A stretch of DNA of 64,000 nucleotides from Undaria pinnatifida (Eukaryota; Sar; Phaeophyceae; Laminariales; Alariaceae), in NCBI GenBank assembly GCA_012845835.1, contig JABAKD010000008.1, positions 735,558 to 799,557 of the forward strand. Reading direction: 5' to 3'. Shown here in pieces: positions 33,961 through 45,089 of this stretch; the stretch's first letter is position 1, and each line of letters begins with the position of its first letter. A program made the translations under genes and the position numbers. A model generated the notes under the pieces. That model searched no databases, was not told the DNA's origin, and worked only from the letters and a program-made list of their open reading frames with translations.

Positions 33961-34990
33961 GTGTATACATTGTTCAAATCCAAATCTGCCGGAGTAATAA
34001 ACAATACCAGGCACTTCATATCACCTCATTACCTTTTGAGCCATCTGTACCATAGCTCCAATTTCATACCCCCCCCTCCCCCCTCCCCCCCCTCCCCCCC
34101 CTCCCCACTTCCCCCCCCCCCACCTCCCCCCCCCCCTTTCCCCCCCCTCCCCCCCCTCCCCCCCCCCCCTTTCCCCCCCCTCCCCCCCCTCCCCCCCCCC
34201 CTCCCCCCCCCCCCGCCCTCCCCCCTCCCCCCCCCCCCTCCCCCCTCCCCCCCCTCCCCCCCCCCCCCCCCCTCCCCCCTCCCCCCCCTCCCCCCCCCCC
34301 CCCACCTCCCCCCCCCCCCCCACCTCCCCCCCCCCCCCCTCCCCCCCCCCCCCCCTCCCCCCCCCCCCCCCCCCCCATCCTTCGCCACCAACCGCACCGT
34401 CGCCTAGACCTAGCACCCCGCGTATATACCAAGGTCCTAACTGATATTCTTCTATGCGACCTAAAGCTGTTGGAAATCCCCCTCTCCCACCCCCTCTTCG
34501 AACACTCCGCCCTCTTCTCACTGGTTGTATGACTCTTGCAGGATATACATGATAAACTGTTGCGTTCCTTCCACAACCGTCAGATTTGTCCCCTTAAAGG
34601 ATTGATAGTTTCCGCGCACAGATTGAGTTGCCCCCCCTCCCCCCCGTTCGCTCTTGTTTAAACCCAGGCCCCCACGCCCTAAAAAACTTCGCCCTCCCCT
34701 CACCGGTAATACGACTTACAGGATACACTTGATGAACTGAGGCATTTCCTTCTACAGCTGTCAGATTTTGTTCCCCTCAAAAACGGGTTTTATAGTTTCC
34801 GCGCACAGACTGACTAACATCACACCCTGTTGACCTTGGTACAAGCTACACTGTAGTTGCAAGGGGAGTCGCCGACCTGTATCCTTAATGAGGACACACA
34901 GCCCGTAATACGCGCGATCGGAGTATCACACACAGCTTGCAAAGATGAGTTTCGACAATATCTTCGATCTCATAGCTGGAGTGCATTTTT
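33961..34990 (+). mobile_element. FB-family copy with a long pyrimidine tract
   Basis: Begins with GCCGGAGTAATAAACAATAC and TCACCTCATTACCTTTTGAG. A 310 bp C/T-only tract (34,065-34,378) follows, then CTAGACCTAGCACC, AAACGGGTTTTATAGTTTCC, GGGGAGTCGCCGACC and the terminus CATAGCTGGAGTGCATTTTT. Open frames of poly-Pro and poly-Gly are artefacts. Confidence 0.7.
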
Positions 34991-35304
34991 GACCAAGGCT
35001 ACGGTAGGGGGGGTACCCCCATTTTCATTGATGTGTTTGAGCCAGTCGCACGAGTGGCTCTGTACCCCACGGATGAAGATGGTTCAGGCACTTGTTTTGG
35101 CGCAGCTTAGATCACCTTGGCATTGCGGATTAACTTCGTCAATGTAAAACATGAAGAGAACGTAAGATCGCATAGGAACAAAGGGGTTACTCGCGCGAGT
35201 GACCCCTAGCCACAGAAATAAAAGGACCCAAAAGGGGACCCCTTTACCGTAGCCTGGGTCTTTTGTTTTTATATTATATTATTACAAGTATTATTATTTT
35301 TCGA

Positions 35305-37020
35305 ATACGCTCCAGCTGCTGTGAGATCGAATAGTCGAAATCATCTTTGCAGGCTAGGTGTGATACTCCGATCGCGCGTGTTACTGGGTGTATCCTCATC
35401 AAGGATATAGGTCGCCTATCTCCCTTGGAACTAGATTGGTCAACAGGGTGATGCTAATCAATTTGTGCACGAAAACTATTATATAACCCGTTTTTGGAGG
35501 GGATAGCATCACACGGCTGTGGATTGCATCAGTTTATTATGTATATCCTGTAGTCGTATAACTGGTGAGAGGAGGACCGGGTTTTCAAGGGGGGCAGGGG
35601 GGTTAAAAAGGGGGGGGGGGGATTTCCAACATGTTAGGTCGCATAAATGTATAAGAGCTTACTGTTACAAGGCTTAGTTTGGGCAAGCTTTCGGTTATCC
35701 TTTTGCAAGTGGTCAAACGGACTAATACCCCACTAATTCCTTAACAAATGGCGTCGTCGACAGACCATGGGCTTTTGGGTCGTGGGTTCGATCCCCACCA
35801 TCCACAATAATAAACTTGTCAGATTTTCCCATGGCGAACTTGAAAAATACTCTCCCCGGTACACCCAGGAAATGAAACGGTAATACCTAACTAATTTCCT
35901 TAACATTACTGTATATATACGCGTGGTGCTAGGTCTAGGCGATGGTGGATTCGTAGTGTGCTGTAAAAACAAAAATATGTACCAGGTATTATTTACATGC
36001 ATACATATAGACCTAAACCTCCTAAAAAATCTCCCCCCCCCCCCCTCTTGCTCTCCCTTACTCAAACGCCCCACCAAATATCGAAATCCGCCACATTAAT
36101 AAACACTTCACGCACAGGATATCACCTCATTATCTTTCGAGAGCCATCCATGCCGCTGTGTGTCCCCCCCCCCCCCCCCCGCCTCGAACGCCCCCTTGTT
36201 CCCCATCACCCGCACCATCGCCTAGACCTAGCACCACACGTATAACAAACCCCTCACCTAAAGCCCTTCCCCCCCCCCCCCCCCCCCCCCCCGCCCCCCC
36301 CCGCCCCCATCCCCCACCTTTCCCCCCCAACCCATCCCAACCCCACCCCCTCGAACACTCCACCCTCTCTTTACTCACTGATTGTACGACTTATCCCAGG
36401 ATATACATGATGAACTGATGTGTTATTTCCAAAACCGTCACATTTATCCCCTCAAAAAAATGTATAGTTTCCAGGCACATATTGAGCTGCCCCCCCCGCC
36501 CAACCCCCCCCCCCCCCCTCCCCGCCCAACCCCCCCCCCCCCCCCCCCGCCCAACCCCCCCCCCCCCCCCCCCCGCCCAACCCCCCCCCCCCCCCCCCCC
36601 CCCCCCGCCCCAAACCCCCCCCCCCCCCCGCCCCCAATAATATACTGGGACCAAAACCGTCAGATTTATCCCCTCAAAAGGATTTATAGCTTACATGCAC
36701 AAATTGCCCCTCCCCCCCCCCCCCCCCCCTCCAAACCCGCTCGCTTTTGATCAAAACCAGGCCCCCTTCACAGCTGTCAGATTTTGTCCCCCTCAGAAAC
36801 GGGTTTTATAGTTTCCGCGCACAGACTGACTAAAATCACCCTCTGTTGACCCTGATAACTACACTGTAGTTGTAAGGGGAGTCGCCGACCTATATCCTTA
36901 ATGAGGACACACAACTCGTAATACGCGCGATCGGAGTATCACACACAGCTTGCAAAGATGAGTTTCGACGAAATCTTCGATCTCACAGCTGGAGTGTATT
37001 TTCATTTTTTATAATAATAC
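35305..37020. mobile_element. FB-family element with long inverted arms, about 1.7 kb
   Basis: The left arm (minus orientation) starts at TACGCTCCAGCTGCTGTGAG and passes GATCGCGCGTGTTACTGGGT, GGTCAACAGGGTGATG and AACCCGTTTTTGGAGGGG. The right arm (plus orientation) ends with AACGGGTTTTATAGTTTCCG, GGAGTCGCCGACC, GCGCGATCGGAGTATCACAC and CACAGCTGGAGTGTATTTT. The arms exceed 250 bp and contain G-rich (left) and C-rich (right) tracts, so a single strand could fold back on itself. No transposase is present. Confidence 0.65.
35655..35900 (+). mobile_element. SINE-like repeat inside the FB element
   Basis: Shares with 49,300-49,640 (inverted) the order CAAGTGGTCAAACGGACTAA, AAATGGCGTCGTCG, GGGTCGTGGGTTCGATCCCC (tRNA-like T arm, box B), AACTTGAAAAATACTCTCCC and CAGGAAATGAAACGG. 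Its position between the two FB arms shows it inserted later. Confidence 0.55.
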
Positions 37021-37658
37021 GTGGATATGGACAGCATGAATAAGCAACCTGGTATGTTTTAGATCGATAGTCTACTGCAATAGTGTCATTTAGAATAATG
37101 TTCTCGTCCCTGACTACAATATAGATGGTCAAAAAAAGGAAAAACGGTGGATTTTAATGATGGGACAAGTAAGTAAGTGCAGGAAACCCCTCATCTCGCT
37201 ACCCTACCCTGCCCTGCCTTGCCCTGTTTTGCCTGTCCCTTAGCGTTCTATTTAGAGCAATAATAATGCCCAAGCCTTGATTGAGTCTAGCCAGCGAGCC
37301 ATGCATAAGGAAGGTGATAAATACGCTGGAACCCATGAGGGGCACCCTTTCCAACATCGGCCAACCACGCATCCCATCCCCCACTAACTCGAAGTACCGT
37401 GACATTGAACCGTTGCAGTCATTTTGTTGTTGTTATTTTCGCACGATACATATGAAATTTTATCATGCTTTGGACACTGCACGAAAATTTGCAGGCTTCG
37501 TTGAGATCGCGTGGGAAATTCATGAAACCTACTACGCTGTGTTACATTGATTTGGGAGCTCTGCTGTTGTTGTGGATTAGGTTTCGTTTTTTCCTTGGTT
37601 CCAACATGCTCATTTTTACTCAAGATTCCAAAATAATTATTCCCATTCGACCAACCAG

Positions 37659-37758
37659 ACCAGGGCAGCAGGCGGTTCCCATGCACCTCAACGTCGCTAC
37701 CAAGTTGTTCAGGGGCAAGCATACGCAATCGACCATCAAGAAGAGCTGGATCGAAGAG
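37659..37758 (+). CDS. hAT transposase, exon C
   Basis: A 100-nt exon. Acceptor CCAACCAG, donor GAAGAG then GTAAGG. One base completes exon B's last codon, giving SVILPGQQAVPMHLNVATK, then LFRGKHTQSTIKKSWIEE. The F-G-HT---I pattern is the conserved hAT core segment that precedes the second catalytic Asp. It ends in phase 0, matching exon D. The larger open frame around it extends into a GTAT microsatellite and is not coding. Confidence 0.75.
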
Positions 37759-37938
37759 GTAAGGATCACCGGCGGTTACGATCTGTCCGTGCACACCCTC
37801 ATCAGGTTTAGTGTGCAAGCATGCCCGTATGCGACTTACCGCCTTACTACTCTGTTACTAACTGTATACTTTGGAACTTGCGCCACGATTTTGTCTCACG
37901 ACCTCGTCACAAAAGTCCCATGGTCATTGTCAGGGGTG

Positions 37939-38585
37939 AGTATGTATGTATGTATGTATGTATGTATGTATGTATGTATGTATGTATGTATGTATGTATG
38001 TATGTATGTATGTATGTATGTATGTATGTATGTATGTATGTATGTATGTATGTATGTATGTATGTATGTATGTATGTATGTATGTATGTATGTATGTATG
38101 TATGTATGTATGTATGTATGTATGTATGTATGTATGTATGTATGTATGTATGTATGTATGTATGTATGTATGTATGTATGTATGTATGTATGTATGTATG
38201 TATGTATGTATGTATGTATGTATGTATGTATGTATGTATGTATGTATGTATGTATGTATGTATGTATGTATGTATGTATGTATGTATGTATGTATGTATG
38301 TATGTATGTATGTATGTATGTATGTATGTATGTATGTATGTATGTATGTATGTATGTATGTATGTATGTATGTATGTATGTATGTATGTATGTATGTATG
38401 TATGTATGTATGTATGTATGTATGTATGTATGTATGTATGTATGTATGTATGTATGTATGTATGTATGTATGTATGTATGTATGTATGTATGTATGTATG
38501 TATGTATGTATGTATGTATGTATGTATGTATGTATGTATGTATGTATGTATGTATGTATGTATGTATGTATGTATGTATGTATTA
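37939..38585. repeat. (GTAT)n microsatellite, about 645 bp
   Basis: About 160 tandem GTAT units with no interruption visible. It gives spurious YVCM and YIHT frames on the two strands. It lies in hAT intron C/D, 180 bp after exon C. Confidence 0.97.
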
Positions 38586-38616
38586 TGTACTTATGTCTGT
38601 ATTTATTATCAAAAAA

Positions 38617-39460
38617 TGAAAATACACTGGACCAGCTGTGAGATCGAACATTTCGTCGAAACTCATCGTTGCAAGCTGTGTGTGATACTCCGATCGCGCG
38701 TATTACGGGTTGTGTGTCCTCGTTAAGGATATAGGCCGGCGACTTCCCTTGCAACTACAGTGTAGCTATCAGGGTCAACAGGGTGATGTTAGTCAGTCTG
38801 TGCGCGGAAACTATAAAACCTGTTTCTGTGGGGGACAAAATCTGACAGCTGTGGAAGGAAATGCATCCGTTTATCAAGCGAATAACGTAAGTCGAATAAC
38901 CGGTGAAGGGAGGGCGGAGTTCTGAAGGACTTCGGGGCCTGGTTTTGATCAAAAGGGAGCGGGGTTGGAGGGGGGGGGACGGGGACGGGGGCGGACGGGC
39001 GGGCAATGTGTGCGTGGAAGCTATAAATCCTTTAAGGGGATAAATCTGACGGTTTTGGGAAAAAAAAAAAAAATGCACCAGTTTATCATGGGTGGGGGTG
39101 TTGGGGCGGGGGTGGGGCGGGTGGGGCAGCTCAATCTGTGCGTGGAAACTATAGTCTACATTCTTTAAGGGGATAAATGTGACGGTTTTGGAAAGAATGC
39201 ATCAGTTTATCATGTACGTCCTGGGGTAAGTCGTACAATCAGAGAGTAGAGGGCGGAGTGTTTGAGGGGGTGGGGGTGGGATGGGGTGGGGGGGTGGGGA
39301 GGTGGGGGGTGGGGGCAGGGGGGGGGGGGGGGGTGGGGGGGGGAAGGGCTGTAGGTGGCATAGATGGAGGGGTTTGTTACACGTGTGGTGCTAGGTCTAG
39401 GCGATGGTGCGGGTGGTGGGGAAGGATTTATGCGAATTTGGTCGTCGAAACGGGTCAAGT
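38617..39460 (-). mobile_element. FB-family copy, minus orientation
   Basis: Starts GAAAATACACTGGACCAGCT and reads through GATCGCGCGTATTACGGG, GGCGACTTCCCTTGCAACTA, GGAAACTATAAAACCTGTTT, GGATAAATCTGACGGTTTTG (twice), G-rich tracts, and GTGGTGCTAGGTCTAGGCGA. No matching plus terminus lies nearby. Confidence 0.7.
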
Positions 39461-39699
39461 TTTGTTTTTTTTACGCATACCTATGAAGGGTGTTTGCCTT
39501 GCGGGATCCTTGTCGATAGGATCCTCAGAAGGGACAGGTGTGTCTATCGCGAGACTACAGCTGAGAGCGTTATAAAAACCAGGTAGGTGGTAGATTCTCT
39601 TGTTGTTATCGAGCGAGTCTTTCTGATTTAAGTCAGGATAAAAGAGTGATCGATCGAGAGGGGTGAGGACGGGGAGGGGGGGGGTGGAAGCTTGGCTCA

Positions 39700-39832
39700 G
39701 ACCAAGCTCCAATGCCAGCTCTCGTACTCGCAAGGTATCCAAAGCTTCATGCCAAACGTCACTCCTGAGTGCAAGCTGCTAGCTGCCTACGTCGGCCACT
39801 TCTACAAGGCCACGTGTGTGACTCATTAATAC
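39700..39832 (+). other. Possible terminal exon, unknown function
   Basis: After an acceptor-like CTTGGCTCAG, an open frame reads KLQCQLSYSQGIQSFMPN and ECKLLAAYVGHFYKATCV, ending in TAA at 39,827-39,829. It is protein-like but short and unrecognised. It lies inside a hAT intron and does not match the transposase. Confidence 0.2.
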
Positions 39833-40660
39833 TTGAAGTGGGAATAAGGACCAACTCACAAAACAGCCAATCACAGCGAGTCCTCGTGTTCTCCTAAGTG
39901 AGAACCATTCTGCTCTTTATTCGAACGTGCAGTCACCTATTCTAAGCCAATCAGCGCAGGGCACGTAGCATAAGGCAGGATGCTACCATTGTCATGTTTC
40001 CTACATGTTCCGCAGGCCCCGTGGTCCCATTATACTGTTGTACGATGTATAGACTATGCACGTGCCGAATCCTGGATCGCACGACAACCTTCCCAGACAC
40101 TATTGATTCCGAATCTCACGATTCCGATTCCGAATCGCGCAAAAATGAAATAACGGAAATCAGGCCTTAACTTATCAGCAGAAATGGGCGGTTGGTCTAG
40201 TCTATAGCTCATCATGCAGATAGTGGATACCTAGTGGAACACTATACCAGTACTGGCGGTCTTTCAACGCTGCGCTATTTTGTTCTGGTTGAAAGAGGTT
40301 GGGTGTTGAAGCAGGTAACGTTGAGCGCATATATATATTTTTTTACTTTTACATATACATATGTACATGCACGATGTTCTCCCGACATGTGTGCCTAACT
40401 AATACTACGTGTGAACGCTCCCGCGCAAGCGGGGAATTCGCGTTACTCTGAAAAACAGTACACTTGCACCTCTCCGCTCTACCGCTCGTCACCCGGTCCC
40501 TAGCGACCGCAAGTCCGTACCACGCCCACCCAACACATCAGCCCTCGGTGTCCCCGGCGACCCAACGGCCGGCGAGTCCCAACTCCGCGAGCGGGGGCAT
40601 AAAAAGCCTCCCCCGGGGACGGCTCGCGCTCTCCCCAGCAAGGTGGAGAATCGTAAGAGA
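39833..40660. other. Region without a supported gene
   Basis: Contains ATTCCGAATC repeats at 40,105-40,140 and a TATAGTCTA-type motif near 40,198. Nothing else is supported. Confidence 0.4.
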
Positions 40661-40669
40661 GTGCAATCC

Positions 40670-41620
40670 CACCCAGCTCCTGGCGTACTGCTGTGCTGCC
40701 GTTGTGGATTGGTCGGTACGTACTGGTCCACTGCCGTTGTACTGCGGTGGTATCGGTGGTGGTGGTGGTGGTGGTGGTGGTGACTACTGCGTTTGTTTCT
40801 GGAAAAAAAAATCGGCTTCCTGTGGTCATGACCTCGCCTAGCCAGTGCCAGTGCTGTACGGGCTCCTCCTCCTGCCGGATGGCCGCTGCTGTAGACACTA
40901 CTGCTGCTGTGCTGCCATTCTTGGCTGGGCTATCGCCCGCCTCTGCGCCCGCCGCCGCCGCCGCTTGCTTTGTGTTGCTCCTACTGATGCTGCTCTCACT
41001 CTCTTCTGCGCATGTTCCTAAAGTGTTCTGTGTTTGCGGTGCTGATATATGCCGTGCGTGGATATTTCACAACTCGCATGTTTCCCATACTGAGCCTTAC
41101 AGGTCTAATTGCATGCCATACATAGCTGCGTAGATAGCCAGATATCTCTGTGGATCTGTGCAGTTTTTCGTATTCTTATCCGCCTTTTTGTGTGCTTTTT
41201 TAGTACCCATGTACCACGCAACTTGCAAAGTTGAGTTTCAATCATTCAATCGGTCGTACTCACAGATGACGTTTTTCACAATTTCTATGAAGTCACGTTT
41301 TTTTTTTTGTGCACGTAGCGTAGCTGCTGTGTTGTTGCTGCTGCCGTTGTTGGTGTCTCCTGTGAGTACATTTAAAAAATACAAAATCAGCGGTCTTGTG
41401 GTCTTGAACTCGCCGAACCAGTGTGTGTGCCCCCTCCCCTTCCTTGCAGACGGCTGCTTCTGTAGACACTAATACTGCTGCTGTGCCGCAATTCCTCGTT
41501 TGCCCATCGGCCGCCTCTGCCCCCGACGCTGCTGCTGCTCTAGTAGATGAATGGCCTGACTTCCGGCGTGGGTTTGCATTTTTCGCGTACCTTAGTGACA
41601 GGGACTTGGTCTGACTGCTC
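40670..41620 (+). repeat. Tandem duplication, copies about 570 bp apart
   Basis: 40,820-40,970 and 41,390-41,540 share GTGGTC-TGA-CTCGCC, then GGCTGCTGCTGTAGACACTA-type sequence, CTGCTGCTGTGC, and GCCCGCCTCTGC. Both read into similar Ala-rich peptides (AAVDTTAAVLPFL versus ASVDTNTAAVPQFL). The second has a good acceptor CTTCCTTGCAG, so an exon pair is possible. A GGT repeat lies at 40,755-40,781. Confidence 0.5.
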
Positions 41621-42202
41621 TTATTGACGTTGTGTTCTTTCCCTGCAGTTTGTTGCGGTAGGTGTTTTCCACTTAGCAAGAAAACGGAATTTGTCTCCCA
41701 TCCTTCAGCGCTCGCGGCGCATGCCATGCCGTCCGAATCCTTCCCCGGAATAAGCTAAGGTCTGGCTACTAACTTTGCCAATTAATTGAGCTTTCCTTAC
41801 ATATACAGCGTTTCCTTCCACGGTTTTTTATTGCTTTAAACCGCGGTTTTCTTTCCATTTTTCTTCCCGTCTATTTCTCGCGTATCCACAACACCATAAT
41901 TCTCCCTACTATACAAACCTCCTCATTTGCGTCTTGTTTCGTCTTTTCAATTCCTACATGCACCTACCTTTACATATATATGCCTGTCTGTGCGCAAAAC
42001 CACTCCCGACAAAACCCACAATTTTTCATGGTATGTGTTCCAAATACATGTAGCACACCTTAACCTCTTGGTACCGTCCATTACCTTCTCCTTCTCTTAG
42101 TCACGTCCTTTTTTCGCAGCTATTGTGGAGGGCCCCGCCCGATCCTTGTATGGACTAAAATTTTGCCCTTTTCCGTTCCTTCTTCCAACTAATGTGTCGC
42201 AG

Positions 42203-42648
42203 TTCACCAGGGGAACTTTCGGGTCGTTCATCCCCGGCGTGCATCCGAGTGACGTGTACGTTGCGGCCACGGTCGACCATGGGTGCAACATCATCAACGC
42301 CTGCGAAACGTTGGAGATCCCGACGCTGCGATGCCTTTGTGGCAGGATCAACTCTGCGATCATGTGGGCGACAGGCATCAACGGCACTCCGGCCACCTGC
42401 GTGAACGCGGATGGGAGGCGGCTGATCTCGCGGTATGCCGCGCTGGGCGGGATGTTCAGCCACTCCTGCACCAATAGCGACGCGTTTCGTGTCTTGCACG
42501 ATGCAAAAAATGCGAAAGAGGAGGAGGAGATGGACCGGTTCCGCATCGCTGCCACCGACATCGAGGAATCCACTCGCTCAGCCCCGGTTGAATTTGCGGA
42601 CTCCGGGCTCCCGCGGTCTCTCGCCTTCATCACGCGCAATGACACGAG
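42203..42648 (+). CDS. hAT transposase, exon D (core with second Asp)
   Basis: Acceptor AATGTGTCGCAG in phase 0. It encodes FTRGTFGSFIPGVHPSDVYV, then ATVDHGCNIINACETLEIP, TLRCLCGRINSAIMWATGI and GMFSHS, ending SLAFITRNDTR. VTxDHGxNIxNA is the second catalytic-Asp motif of hAT RNase H-like cores, and RCxxHxxN usually follows (here RCLCGRIN, Gly in place of His). NDTR is the start of the TRW-S-Y motif. The donor ACGAG then GTGATT leaves two bases. Confidence 0.82.
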
Positions 42649-43220
42649 GTGATTGAGGTACTTGGTGGTGTGTTGAGGTACCTGGTGTGTTGGCCGGGTC
42701 AAGATCGATGTTTCGTTTAGAATGACTGCTTTGTGATATCACGCGATGGCCAACAACGTTGTGTTGTAGGTGGTGAGACAAGTCAAATACTTATTTTGCC
42801 AGACCAAACAAAAAAAACATGCTTCTTGCACGATGTTTCCATGAACATTACAAACAAAAAGCAGGAAAAAAAAATAAGGCCAAATCATATTGATTGCCGG
42901 CTCAGAGATAATCTTGTCTATGCGACAAGCAGCACCAGTATATCATTATTTCTTCGTGGATATGTGTATTTAACCCAGTCGATACTTTGGTGTCGAAATA
43001 TAAAGTAAACGCATGTACTCTCTGCTTCCATACGAGAACATTTCGAACGGAACAGTTATCGCTGTGCATCCAGCACTTACTACCCTCTGCTGCGTTCTTT
43101 TTCATGATTGTGAGGCATGATCGCGCCGTGGCGCATGAATATAGTTTCCCTTCGTGTATCGTCTGTGTATCGTCTGGCCGCTATAACCCTCCAGGTGGAC
43201 CTCTCTCTTTTCTTTTCTAG
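42649..43220 (+). other. Intron D/E of the hAT gene
   Basis: About 570 bp ending in CTCTCTTTTCTTTTCTAG. Exon D ends NDTR and exon E resumes near RLGILEDAV, so the canonical WxSTYxMxE segment is missing. The phases (two bases left, two bases offered) imply a lost or unseen micro-exon. I looked for it in this interval and did not find it. Confidence 0.55.
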
Positions 43221-44329
43221 AGAGGCTGGGGATCCTGGAGGACGCGGTTGTGGAGTTCCTGAAAACGCGTCCAGACATGACCCACCGAGCTCTCCCACCC
43301 GAGCAATGGAAGGTGCTCAAAGAGCTCTGCAGCGTACTGGAGCCGCTGAAGATTGTCGATACTAAAATCCAAGGCGGCGTCGAGAGATTGCTCAGCCGCG
43401 CCATCTACCTCTGCAACGACGTACGCGCCATGCTGGCAGAAGATGAGATCGAGACAATCCACTGGGTGAGCCGCAGGAAGCTGGGGGACAAGGCCGAACC
43501 CGGCCCGTTAGTGCACACCTGGGACTTGACGGAAGTCGTCAAGACAGTGCTTTCTGCTGTTGCCTCCGAGTTTGAAACGCGTAAGATCGGCGTCCCGGAT
43601 TCTGACGTGGAGTACTTGGCCTTGTTTTTCGACCCTCGAACCAAGGGATTTGGGGACAACATCTGCGGGGGCGCCGGAGACCGAGAGAAAGCTGAGGGGG
43701 CCCTGCGCAAAGTCAAGGAAACGTTGCAAGAAACGGGCACAGCGGCTGAGCCCGATGCCCCCGTGAGCGCATCTTACACCAATCCCCCGCCACCAAAACG
43801 ACTCGCCGTGGCCACTAATGCTTACGAGAGGCGTCAGCGTCGCCTGGAGGGAGAGGCGGCAGCTTCTTTGAAGACGGCGAGCGGCACCAAACGACCTTCG
43901 ATACAGAGTCGCTTAAGCAAGGAGTTGGAGGAATACAAGCAGCTACCCTCCATCCCGAACATCGAGGACTTCGACGTGTTGGGCTACTGGCATGACGCTG
44001 GAAGGCCGCGGCTTGACCCCCACGGTAACGTCATTACCGCTGCGCAATTCCCTATCTTGTCCATGCTTGCCCGCGTGTACCTCAGTATCGACGGTACAAG
44101 CTGCCCGTCCGAGAGGGAGTTGTCGAATCTGGCGTTCGTGCACTCCAACCTGCGTCGCCGCACGACACCCGACCGCGTCGAGAAAATGATGTTCCTGAGG
44201 AGCAACCCAGATCTTGTTCCAAAGATCAAGAAATTGGAAGTTTTGCTCAAGCGTATGTCTGAAGAGAAGTACGAAGGAAAGACTAAAGTAAAGCGAGATT
44301 GCGGGGGCGGGAAAAAAAATAGTGATTGA
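43221..44329 (+). CDS. hAT transposase, exon E (C-terminal dimerisation domain)
   Basis: About 369 codons to TGA. It starts RLGILEDAVVEFLKTRP and runs through QWKVLKELCSVLEPLK, a variable region with VEYLALFFDPRTKGF, and ends in the hAT family C-terminal domain: FDVLGYWHDAGRP, FPILSMLARVYLSIDGTSCP, SERELSNLAFVHSNLRRR, TPDRVEKMMFLRSN. These are the D-L-YW, P-LS-LAR-YL-I--TS-PSER-LS and R--L-P--VE-L-FLRSN signatures. The exon is uninterrupted, the longest open reading in the window apart from integrases. It appears only mildly decayed. Confidence 0.9.
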
Positions 44330-44394
44330 CGTCGCTGACTGGCGAAAAATAGTGTTGTGGGCGACGGGGCGTAGAGTTTCAGCTTTCAGAGGAG

Positions 44395-45070
44395 ATGGAA
44401 CGCGGAGTAAGGGGGTCGGACGTTTCCGCAGGGGCCGAGGGTAAAATAAAGTACGGGATAGTGTTAGGGCTACGAACCCCCCCGCCTCGCGTAAACAGCG
44501 TCGTGTGAACAGGTGGGTGTTTTGATGTTTTTCACTGATAGTTGTTAGCTGTTTCACGTTTTCTCTGCTGTAACAGTGTTGACGTTTTTCATGGTTCAAA
44601 GCGGTGGTCCTGGGTCAAATCCTCCCGCTGTTGCGCGTCTGCTGCCCCGGCCCTAGTCAATCTGTGCTGTGTGGTCAGCACGTGTTCAACTATTCAATAC
44701 CCAGGTGCCTGGTATTCAATATTCTGGTTCTTGAGCTCCTTTCACAGGACGCAACGTTTACATGTGCACCTGTCCCCTTTGGGGCTGGGCGTTGGGGGCC
44801 ACAAGGTCGCGCAAACAAGGACGCTCGTTTCCGTATCCTTCCATAATTGTTGGTATTTTATATAAATAGACTATTCTAACAACGTCAGCTGTGAGTTCGA
44901 CAAGTTTGGGCCGATAGTTATCTTTGAAAGCTTTACTCGCGGATATCCGCATCACTTTCACGGCGAACACCGTATCAGTTTTTTGGATTTCTACGCTATA
45001 CAAGCATACCGTTAGGAAATGTGGCGGTTTTGTGCGGTGTGATTGACAAAGTGAGATGAAGACAAGCCGT
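44395..45070 (+). repeat. Direct repeat R, partner of 29,460-30,120
   Basis: Begins 66 bp after the hAT stop and is colinear with the left copy. It includes GCGGATATCCGC at about 44,939. Inside, CTAACAACGTCAGCTGTGAG (44,877) resembles FB termini and is repeated at about 48,951. Confidence 0.7.
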
Positions 45071-45089
45071 ACAATGATAAGTATGAATA

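Larger units (their letters stand above)
33829..37658 (+). other. Intron B/C of the hAT gene
   Basis: About 3.8 kb, almost entirely FB-family sequence (33,961-34,990 and 35,305-37,020) with a SINE-like repeat nested inside. Between 34,990 and 35,300 and between 37,020 and 37,650 I see no repeat or gene. Confidence 0.65.

Noticed and set aside
34021-34576. Poly-Pro and poly-Gly open frames up to 170 codons
   Set aside because: Artefacts of a C/T-only tract in an FB repeat; the same applies at 36.2-36.75 and 39.2-39.5 kb.
37465-38754. Open frames of 231-384 codons with YVCM or YIHT repeats
   Set aside because: Produced by the GTAT microsatellite. Only 37,659-37,758 is supported as an exon.
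43943-44599. 218-codon minus-strand frame
   Set aside because: Shadow of hAT exon E and the following direct repeat.
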